NCBI RefSeq assembly: GCF_951801035.1 | Contig: NZ_CATOKT010000003.1 | Length of the DNA stretch: 64,000 nt | Reading direction: 5' to 3' (one strand) | DNA from: Adlercreutzia sp910585575 | Lineage (GTDB): Bacteria; Actinomycetota; Coriobacteriia; Coriobacteriales; Eggerthellaceae | Translations under genes and position numbers: made by a program | Shown here: positions 50,639 through 57,971 of the stretch, piece by piece | Numbering within the stretch: position 1 is the stretch's first letter | Layout: the number at the start of each line of letters is the position of its first letter | The notes under the pieces: generated by a model | Seen by the model: only the letters and a program-made list of their open reading frames with translations | The model's database searches: none | Told to the model about the DNA's origin: nothing

Positions 50639-53137
50639 GTGCTGGGATCTTACATTCTTGCCTTTGATACGGCCAATGAAGTCATCGCCATCGGGCTGGG
50701 GCGGCTTGACGCCGCGTCGCGCACGGTGGAGCCTGTTGCCTCGGTGGAAGTGGAGGCGCGCCGTGCTTCGAACACGCAGCTGCTGCCGTCCATCGATAGG
50801 CTGTGCGCCCAGGCGGGCGTGACGCGTGAGGATCTGGTCTGCGTGGCCGTGGGGCGCGGGCCGGGATCGTTCACAGGGGTGCGCATTGCCATGGCCACGG
50901 CGAAGGGCATTGCCAGCGCGCTGGAAGTGGGCCTGGTGGGTGTTTCCTCTCTTGACGCGGTGGCCTGGGGCGCCTGGAGCGGCGGCGTGCGCGGCGAGCT
51001 GCTGGTGGTGGCCGATGCCATGCGTCGCGAGGTGTACCCGGTGCGGTTCGCCCTTGGCGAAGCGGGGGCCCTGCGCTTGAGTTCCGATCGGGTGGTGAAG
51101 GCGCAAGATTTCGCCGAAGAGCTCGTGCCCGGTGTGTCCCAGGAAAGCAAGCGAGCGGACGAGGGTTCCGCCGAGGAGGGCGCTTCGGTTGGCGAAGTTT
51201 CCACTGCGGCCGATGGTGCGCGTTCCAACGCGTGCGAAGGCGCGCTGCTCGTCACGGGCGACGCGCTGCGCAAATATGCCGACCTCTTCGCGCCGGCCGG
51301 CACGCTGCTGCCCGAGGAGCATTGGACGCCGACGGGCGTCGGCCTGCTCCTGGCGGTGCAGGCGGCCTGGCAGGCGGGGGAGTGCGATCCTTTCGATACG
51401 GCGCGCCATAATCCGGCCTTCGCGCTGCCGGTGTACACGCGCCTGTCCGATGCCGAAGAGAACGAGCGCGTGCGCCTGGCCAAGGCCGATGCGGCCCTGG
51501 CGGGCAAACGCGGCAGCAAGCACGTCACCATGAACGATACGGCCATTGCCAACGCGCGGGCCAATGGGGAAGGCATTGCCTACAAGCCCTTGGACGCGCG
51601 CCACGTGGGCGCCGTGGCGGCCTTGGAATCGCAGGTCATGGGATCGGATGCTTGGAGCGAGGCGCTGGTGGCCGATGAGCTAGGTCGAGCCGATCGTGTA
51701 TGGTGGGCTGCTTACGCCGCCGATCCGAAGATGCCCCTGACGGCCGAGGCGCCGCTCGTGGGCTATGCTGGCGGCTGGGTAGTTGATGGCGACGTGCAAA
51801 TTCTCAAAGTGGGCGTCGACCCGGCCTGGCGCCGTCACGGCATTGCCCGGGCGCTTCTGGCCCGGGTGGCCGACGATGCCCGCAACCTGGGAGCGCGCAC
51901 CAGTTCTTTGGAAGTGCGCGCCGGCAACACGGGCGCCCAGGCGCTCTACGAGGCCCTGGGCTACCGCAGCCTGGGGAAGCGGCCGCGCTACTACTCCGAT
52001 GGGGAGGACGCGGTCATCATGGAAGGGCCGTTACCCACCATCACGTTGGCCTCGGTGCCCAATGGCCCCGCGGCTGCAGAGGCCCCTGCCGCCACGGCAC
52101 GCCCCCTCATCCTAGCCATCGAGTCGTCCTGCGACGAGACGGCGGCAGCCATTATCGACGGCGAGGGCACGCTGCTCTCGGATGTGGTGGCCTCCCAGGT
52201 TGATTTCCATGCGCGTTTCGGCGGCGTGGTGCCTGAAATTGCCAGCCGCAAGCACATCGAGGCCATCTGCGGCGTCTGCGACGACTGTCTGGAGCGCGCC
52301 GCGGCCGCGGCGGGCCTGCCGTCTTTGCGGTGGCGCGATCTGGACGCCGTGGCGGTCACCTATGCGCCCGGCCTGGTGGGGGCGCTTGTGGTGGGCGTGG
52401 CCTTCGCCAAAGGTGCCGCCTGGGGCGCCGATAAGCCCTTCATAGTAGTGAACCACCTGGAGGGACACCTCTACGCCAACAAGATCGGACTGCCCGATTT
52501 TGCGCCTCCGGCCGTGGTGTCGCTGGTATCCGGCGGCAACACCCTGCTGGTGTATATGGCCGACTGGGGCCGCTACCAGGTGCTGGGCGCCACCATCGAC
52601 GATGCTGTGGGCGAGGCCTTCGACAAAGTGGCGAAGGCGCTCGGCCTGGGGTATCCCGGCGGCCCGGTTATCTCGAAGTTTGCCGCCGAGGGCAACCCGG
52701 ACGCCATTCCCTTCCCTCGAGCCATGCTCCATTCGGGCGATTTGCGCTTCTCCCTTTCGGGGCTGAAGACCGCCGTGGTCACCTACATCAACGGCGAGCG
52801 CGAGGCGGGACGCCCCCTCAACGTGCCCGACATCTGTGCCAGTTTCGAGGCGGCCGTGGTGGAGGTGCAGGTGGCGAAGGCGCGCACGGCGCTGCAGGAG
52901 ACGGAAGCGCCCACCTTCTGCCTGGGCGGTGGCGTGGCGGCCAACCCCATGTTGCGAGCGGCCTACGAGAAGATGTGCGCCGAAGAGGGTGTGCGCCTGG
53001 TCATGCCTCCTTTGGCCTCCTGCGGCGATAACGCCGGCATGATCGCCGAGGTGGCCCTCGACCGCTTCCGCGCCGGCAAGTTCTCGCCGCTGGACACTGA
53101 TGCCCAGGCCCAGGGCGATTTAGAGCAGCCCTACTAG
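50639..53137 (+). CDS. tsaB-rimI-tsaD: TsaB-RimI-TsaD triple fusion
   Basis: One 832-residue polypeptide with three usually separate proteins. Residues ~1-285 are TsaB (LAFDTANEVIAIGL, GRGPGSFTGVRIAMATAKG). Residues ~310-463 are a RimI-like GNAT acetyltransferase (KVGVDPAWRRHGIARALL, EVRAGNTGAQALYEALGY), normally acting on the N-terminus of ribosomal protein S18. Residues ~488-832 are TsaD (ILAIESSCDETAAAI, metal site NHLEGHLYAN, VSGGNT, CGDNAGMIA). TsaB and TsaD transfer threonylcarbamoyl to A37 of tRNA with TsaE, encoded just upstream. A region of low complexity (residues ~165-200) interrupts TsaB. GTG start with GAGAGGG before it. Confidence 0.93.
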   Translation: MLGSYILAFDTANEVIAIGLGRLDAASRTVEPVASVEVEARRASNTQLLPSIDRLCAQAGVTREDLVCVAVGRGPGSFTGVRIAMATAKGIASALEVGLVGVSSLDAVAWGAWSGGVRGELLVVADAMRREVYPVRFALGEAGALRLSSDRVVKAQDFAEELVPGVSQESKRADEGSAEEGASVGEVSTAADGARSNACEGALLVTGDALRKYADLFAPAGTLLPEEHWTPTGVGLLLAVQAAWQAGECDPFDTARHNPAFALPVYTRLSDAEENERVRLAKADAALAGKRGSKHVTMNDTAIANARANGEGIAYKPLDARHVGAVAALESQVMGSDAWSEALVADELGRADRVWWAAYAADPKMPLTAEAPLVGYAGGWVVDGDVQILKVGVDPAWRRHGIARALLARVADDARNLGARTSSLEVRAGNTGAQALYEALGYRSLGKRPRYYSDGEDAVIMEGPLPTITLASVPNGPAAAEAPAATARPLILAIESSCDETAAAIIDGEGTLLSDVVASQVDFHARFGGVVPEIASRKHIEAICGVCDDCLERAAAAAGLPSLRWRDLDAVAVTYAPGLVGALVVGVAFAKGAAWGADKPFIVVNHLEGHLYANKIGLPDFAPPAVVSLVSGGNTLLVYMADWGRYQVLGATIDDAVGEAFDKVAKALGLGYPGGPVISKFAAEGNPDAIPFPRAMLHSGDLRFSLSGLKTAVVTYINGEREAGRPLNVPDICASFEAAVVEVQVAKARTALQETEAPTFCLGGGVAANPMLRAAYEKMCAEEGVRLVMPPLASCGDNAGMIAEVALDRFRAGKFSPLDTDAQAQGDLEQPY

Positions 53138-53149
53138 GAGTTTTCCTCA

Positions 53150-53187
53150 TCTTAATACCGTCTTAATAGACCGCCGCCGACCTTAAC
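53150..53187 (+). promoter_or_regulatory. probable KdpE operator upstream of kdpF
   Basis: TCTTAAT occurs at 53150-53156 and 53161-53167, an 11-base period as used by OmpR/PhoB-type regulators; a weaker CCTTAAC follows at 53181-53187. It lies about 80-120 bases before kdpF. The hairpin gcgcc-ttta-ggcgc at 53190-53203 sits between it and the gene. Confidence 0.5.
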
Positions 53188-53267
53188 GGCGCCTTTAGGC
53201 GCAACGGCGTAGGCTTCCTTTCAGCAGGTTCGTTTGCCCCCTGCGGGCACGGAGAAAGGAAGCAGTC

Positions 53268-53360
53268 ATGACGGTGGTGACGGTCATTGTGGGCGCGCTC
53301 GGCGTGGCCGCCATGGGGTACCTGGCGGTGCTCCTTGTGGGAGGCGGTGAGCAGCGATGA
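53268..53360 (+). CDS. kdpF: potassium-transporting ATPase small subunit KdpF
   Basis: A 30-residue, single-membrane-span peptide (MTVVTVIVGALGVAAMGYLA onward) ending GGGEQR. Its size, hydrophobicity and place directly before kdpA match KdpF, which stabilises the KdpABC complex. GAGAAAGGAAG lies before the ATG and its TGA overlaps the kdpA ATG. Confidence 0.85.
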   Translation: MTVVTVIVGALGVAAMGYLAVLLVGGGEQR

Positions 53361-55135
53361 GCGCCTCACTGGGAGCGGCTCTGTTCGAGGCAGCCGCCTT
53401 CGTGGCGCTGCTGACGGCCTGCGCTTTGCCGCTGTCGAGCTATGTGGTGAAGGCCATGGACGGCTGCCCGTCGCTGGCCCGTCGCGTGCTGGGTCCCGTG
53501 GAGCGGGGCTGCGCGCGATTGGTGGGAGCGTGGGATCAGGATTCCATGGGCCCGGGTCGCTATCTTGCGGGCGCTTTGGCGCTGACCGCCGTGGGCTTTA
53601 TCGGACTGTTCGTGCTTCTGCTTTGCCAGGGGTTCCTGCCCTGCAACCCCGAAGAGCTGCCGGGGCTGCCGCCGGACACTGCTTTCAACCTGGCGGCCAG
53701 CTTCGCCACGAATACCGACTGGCAGCCCGTGGCTGGCGAATCCCATCTCAGCTATTTCTCCCAGGCTGTGGGTCTGACGGTGCAGAACTTCCTGTCTCCG
53801 GCCATTGGCCTGGCCGTGGCCTTTGCCCTTATGCGTGGTATGGCATCGCGTTTCGACGACGGGCTGGGAAATGTCTTTGTGGACGTCATCCGCGCGGTGC
53901 TCTATGTGCTGCTGCCCCTGGCGCTTGTCGGGGCCCTCGTCGGTGTGGCCCAGGGAACGCCCCAGACGCTGGCTCCCTATGAGACCGTCCAGCTAGTCGA
54001 GCCCGTGGCCGTGGATGCCGAGGGCACTGTGGTGGCTGCCGACGATCCTGCGGCCGTCCAGGAAGTGACGGAGGCCGTGGTGCCCCTGGGCCCCCAAGCC
54101 TCTCAAGTTTCCATCAAGCAGCTGGGCACCAACGGCGGTGGCTTCAATGGAGCGAACTCTGCCTCGGCCCTGGAAAATCCCACCCCGCTCACAAACCTGT
54201 TGCAAATGGCCGGCATTATGCTGCTGCCCTTGACCTTGGTCTTCTGCTTCGGACGCATGGTGGCCGATCGGCGCCAGGGACGGGCCCTCATGGTGGCCGT
54301 GCTGGTGCTCTTGGCGGCTGGCATTGCCGCGTTGACTGTGGCCGAGTTCGCCGGTACGGCCCAACTGACGGCTGATGGCGCCGTGTACACCGGCTCTCTG
54401 GGGCAGCCGGCCGGCAACATGGAGGGCAAGGAAAGCCGCATTGGGACGGCGGCCACCGCCCTGTGGACGGCGCTGACCACGGCGGCGGCTAGCGGATCGA
54501 CCAACGGCTCGCTCGCAGGTCTTACGCCCCTGGGCCTCGTGGTGCCGCTCGTGTTCATGGGCCTGGGCGAAGTGGTGGGCGGCGGCATCGGCACGGGGCT
54601 TGCCAGCCTGCTCGGCTTCGTTGTGCTCACGGTGTTCGTGGCCAGCCTCATGGTGGGGCGCGCCCCGGAGTACCTGGGCAAGAAAATCGGGCCCGCCGAG
54701 ATGCGCCTGGCGGTGATCATGGTCATTGCCCCGTCGTTGGTGATGCTGGCCGGGGCCGCGGTGCTTCTGCTGGTTCCCGAGGCTGCGTCCGGGGCCGGGG
54801 CGCCCGCACCCTTTGGCTTCGCGAACACGCTGTACGCTGCCGTGTCGGCGGGGGCCAACAACGGCTCGGCCTTGGGAGGCTTCGAGGCGAACACCCCCTG
54901 GGCCAATGGCGTACTCGGTATTGAGATGCTGGCTAGTCGCGTCATCGTGTTGGCTTGCACTGTGCTGCTGGCAGGGCGCTTCGCGGCCCGGGAGACTTCG
55001 GCGGCCCAGGTGGGTGCCTTGTCCACGGCAAGCCCGCTGTTCGTGGTGCTGCTTTTGGTGATTGTGGTGTTGGTGGGCGCCTTGACCCTGGTGCCGGCCC
55101 TGGCCCTGGGGCCGGTGGCCGAGGCCGTGCTGTAG
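53357..55135 (+). CDS. kdpA: potassium-transporting ATPase subunit KdpA
   Basis: Channel-like subunit of the high-affinity KdpFABC potassium pump. The 592-residue membrane protein has the selectivity-filter-like regions TNTDWQ, LGTNGGGFNGANSA, and SAGANNGSALGGF. It is co-translated with kdpF (4-base overlap) and followed by kdpB after 11 bases. The extracellular region around residues 215-245 is acidic and somewhat enlarged. Confidence 0.95.
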   Translation: MSASLGAALFEAAAFVALLTACALPLSSYVVKAMDGCPSLARRVLGPVERGCARLVGAWDQDSMGPGRYLAGALALTAVGFIGLFVLLLCQGFLPCNPEELPGLPPDTAFNLAASFATNTDWQPVAGESHLSYFSQAVGLTVQNFLSPAIGLAVAFALMRGMASRFDDGLGNVFVDVIRAVLYVLLPLALVGALVGVAQGTPQTLAPYETVQLVEPVAVDAEGTVVAADDPAAVQEVTEAVVPLGPQASQVSIKQLGTNGGGFNGANSASALENPTPLTNLLQMAGIMLLPLTLVFCFGRMVADRRQGRALMVAVLVLLAAGIAALTVAEFAGTAQLTADGAVYTGSLGQPAGNMEGKESRIGTAATALWTALTTAAASGSTNGSLAGLTPLGLVVPLVFMGLGEVVGGGIGTGLASLLGFVVLTVFVASLMVGRAPEYLGKKIGPAEMRLAVIMVIAPSLVMLAGAAVLLLVPEAASGAGAPAPFGFANTLYAAVSAGANNGSALGGFEANTPWANGVLGIEMLASRVIVLACTVLLAGRFAARETSAAQVGALSTASPLFVVLLLVIVVLVGALTLVPALALGPVAEAVL

Positions 55136-55146
55136 AGGAGAATGCA

Positions 55147-57231
55147 ATGAACCCCTTGATGAAGCGGGCCCTGGTCGATGCCGTGCGCAAGCTGGCGCCG
55201 AAGGCCCAGGCGGCCAATCCCGTCATGTTCATGGTGTACCTGTCGGCGCTGCTGACCAGCGTGCTGCTGGTGATGTCCTGGTTCGGTATTGCCGATGCCC
55301 CTTCTGGCTATATTGCCGCTATTTGCGCGGTGCTGTGGGCCACGGTGCTGTTCGGCAACTTCGCCGAGGCCCTAGCTGAGGGACGGGGAAAGGCCCAGGC
55401 CGACTCCTTGCGCGCCGCCAAGCGCGACGTGGAGGCACTGGTGCTGGCCGAGCGGGATCTGGCGGCCGCGGCGGCCGTCGAGGGGGAGGCTCAGGGTGCG
55501 CTTTTGCAAACGGCGGCGCAGTCGGTCAGCTCCTCGACGCTGGCGAAGGGCCAGCTGTACTTGGTGATGGCCGGGGAGCAGGTGCCGGCGGACGGCGAGA
55601 TTGTCCTGGGGGCCGCTTCGGTGGATGAGAGCGCCATCACGGGCGAATCGGCCCCGGTGGTGCGCGAGTCCGGCGGCGACCGCTCGTCGCTCACCGGGGG
55701 CACCACGGTGCTCTCCGACTGGCTCGTGGCCCGCGTGACCGCCGAGGCCGGGCATAGCTTCCTTGACCAGATGATTGCCATGGTGGAATCTTCCGCCCGC
55801 GCGAAAACCCCCAACGAGCGTGCTCTGGAGCTGCTGCTCATTGCCCTGACGCTCGTGTTCCTGGCCGTGTCCTGGACGCTCTACGGCTTCGGCGCCTTCT
55901 CGGCGTCTACCCGAGGGGCGGCTAACCCGCTGGGGCTTACCTCGCTGGTGGCGCTGTTCGTGTGCCTGGCGCCTACTACCATCGGAGCGTTGCTCTCGGC
56001 CATCGGCATTGCCGGCATGAGCCGCCTGAACGAGGCGAACGTGCTGGCCACGAGCGGCCGTGCGGTGGAAGCGGCCGGGGATGTGGACGTGCTGCTGCTT
56101 GACAAGACCGGCACCATCACGCTGGGCAATCGCCAGGCCGCGGCCTTTATTCCCGTAGATGGCGTCGACGAGCGCACCTTGGCCGATGCGGCCCAGCTGG
56201 CCAGCTTGGCCGACGAGACCCCCGAGGGTCGCAGCGTGGTGGTGCTTGCCAAGGAGCGCTTCGGCATTCGCGAGCGCACTTTGACGGGCGCTGGGTTCAC
56301 CGTGGTGCCCTTCACGGCCGCCACGCGCATGAGCGGTGTGGACTTCGACGGCCACGAGATTCGCAAGGGCGCCGCCGATGCCGTGCGCGCCTATGTGGAG
56401 GGGCGCGGGGGCACCTACAGTGCCCAGTGCGCTTCCGTGGCCGATCAGGTGGCCCGCGAAGGGGGCACTCCTTTGGTGGTGGCTCGCGATGGGCGCGTGC
56501 TGGGGGTCATCCACCTGAAGGACATCATCAAGTCCGGCATTCGCGAGAACTTCGCCGACTTGCACGCCATGGGCATCAAGACGGTTATGGTCACGGGCGA
56601 CAACCCGCTGACGGCGGCGGCCATCGCCGCCGAGGCGGGCCTGGACGACTTCATCGCCGAGGCCACGCCCGAGGCCAAGCTTGAGGCCATCCGCCGCTAC
56701 CAGGCCGAGGGACACCTGGTGGCCATGACCGGTGACGGCACCAACGACGCCCCCGCCCTGGCTCAGGCCGATGTGGCCGTGGCCATGAACAGCGGCACCC
56801 AGGCGGCCAAAGAGGCCGGTAACATGGTGGATCTGGACTCGTCGCCCACGAAGCTCATTGAGATTGTGCGCATTGGCAAGCAGATGCTCATGACCCGCGG
56901 CAGCCTGACAACCTTCTCCATTGCCAATGATCTGGCCAAGTACTTCGCCGTGATTCCGGCGTTGCTGGTGCCGCTCTACCCCGGACTCGAGGTGCTCAAC
57001 GTCATGCATTTGGCCTCGCCGGCCTCGGCCATGCTGGCGGCGGTCATGTACAACGCGCTCATTATTGTGGCGCTCATCCCGCTGGCCCTGCGCGGCGTGA
57101 AGTATCGCGAGGGTACGCCCGCCACGCTGCTGGCGCACAACCTGGCGGTGTACGGGCTGGGCGGCGTGGCGGTGCCCTTTGTGGCTATCAAGGTGCTCGA
57201 TGTGGCCCTGACGGCCTTGGGCGTGGCTTAG
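55147..57231 (+). CDS. kdpB: potassium-transporting ATPase ATP-binding subunit KdpB
   Basis: P-type ATPase subunit that powers KdpFABC. 694 residues: actuator motif ITGESAPV, membrane segment CLAPTTIGALLSAIGIAGM, phosphorylation site LLLDKTGTITLGN, and hinge motif MTGDGTNDAPALAQADVAVA. AGAGGAGAA precedes the ATG at 55147; earlier in-frame starts overlap kdpA and lack conservation. Confidence 0.95.
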   Translation: MNPLMKRALVDAVRKLAPKAQAANPVMFMVYLSALLTSVLLVMSWFGIADAPSGYIAAICAVLWATVLFGNFAEALAEGRGKAQADSLRAAKRDVEALVLAERDLAAAAAVEGEAQGALLQTAAQSVSSSTLAKGQLYLVMAGEQVPADGEIVLGAASVDESAITGESAPVVRESGGDRSSLTGGTTVLSDWLVARVTAEAGHSFLDQMIAMVESSARAKTPNERALELLLIALTLVFLAVSWTLYGFGAFSASTRGAANPLGLTSLVALFVCLAPTTIGALLSAIGIAGMSRLNEANVLATSGRAVEAAGDVDVLLLDKTGTITLGNRQAAAFIPVDGVDERTLADAAQLASLADETPEGRSVVVLAKERFGIRERTLTGAGFTVVPFTAATRMSGVDFDGHEIRKGAADAVRAYVEGRGGTYSAQCASVADQVAREGGTPLVVARDGRVLGVIHLKDIIKSGIRENFADLHAMGIKTVMVTGDNPLTAAAIAAEAGLDDFIAEATPEAKLEAIRRYQAEGHLVAMTGDGTNDAPALAQADVAVAMNSGTQAAKEAGNMVDLDSSPTKLIEIVRIGKQMLMTRGSLTTFSIANDLAKYFAVIPALLVPLYPGLEVLNVMHLASPASAMLAAVMYNALIIVALIPLALRGVKYREGTPATLLAHNLAVYGLGGVAVPFVAIKVLDVALTALGVA

Positions 57232-57265
57232 GCGCGTGTCGGACAACGATAGGAAGGGACTCATA

Positions 57266-57892
57266 ATGAAGACGGGTACAATGGGGCGGAGTATCAGGAG
57301 CGCCGTGGCGCTGTTTTTGGCAGCGACCTTGGCCTTGGGGGTGCTCTACCCGCTGGTGGTGTGCGGCGTGGCCCAGGCGGCTTTTCCGTGGCAGGCAAAC
57401 GGCTCGATCATCGAAGTGGATGGCGTGAAGTACGGGAGCGCTCTGGTGGGGCAGTCCTACACGGGCATGGACCATCTATGGGGGCGCCCCACGAAGGCCG
57501 ACGCGCGCACGTTCGCCACGAAGAGCGGCGAGCCGCTTATGTGGTATGGCCCGGAAAACTTGAGTCCGGCCAGCGAGGAGTTCGGTGCGGTGGTGCAAGA
57601 GCGAGTGGAAGCCGTGCGCGCTGCTCATCCTGATCAGGGCACGAACCCTGTTCCCAGCGAGCTGGTTACCGCCTCGGGCTCGGGCTTCGATCCGCATATC
57701 TCGCCGGCGGCGGCCGAGTATCAGGTGGGTCGCATTGCCAAGGCCAAGGGCATGGACGAGGAAGAAGTGCGCGCCATAATCCGCCAATGCACCGACCGGC
57801 CGCTGCTGGGCGTTATCGGCGAGGCGCGCGTTAACGTGCTGGAGGTCAACCTCATGCTCGACGGCGTGCTAAAGACGGCGATCAATCGTTGA
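57266..57892 (+). CDS. kdpC: potassium-transporting ATPase subunit KdpC
   Basis: Single-span subunit of KdpFABC with an outer domain. The 208-residue protein shows the N-terminal membrane segment LFLAATLALGVLYPLVVCGV, GSALVGQSYTG, FWGRP-like HLWGRPT, and TASGSGFDPHISPAAAEYQV, a block diagnostic of KdpC. Start at 57266 follows AGGAAGGG. Followed by kdpD. Confidence 0.94.
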   Translation: MKTGTMGRSIRSAVALFLAATLALGVLYPLVVCGVAQAAFPWQANGSIIEVDGVKYGSALVGQSYTGMDHLWGRPTKADARTFATKSGEPLMWYGPENLSPASEEFGAVVQERVEAVRAAHPDQGTNPVPSELVTASGSGFDPHISPAAAEYQVGRIAKAKGMDEEEVRAIIRQCTDRPLLGVIGEARVNVLEVNLMLDGVLKTAINR

Positions 57893-57971
57893 TCGGGCGA
57901 CACCGAGCAAGCGAAGCCCCATGATAGGATGACCGATATCCTAAGAATTAACGATGGGAGAGGAGGCTTCG

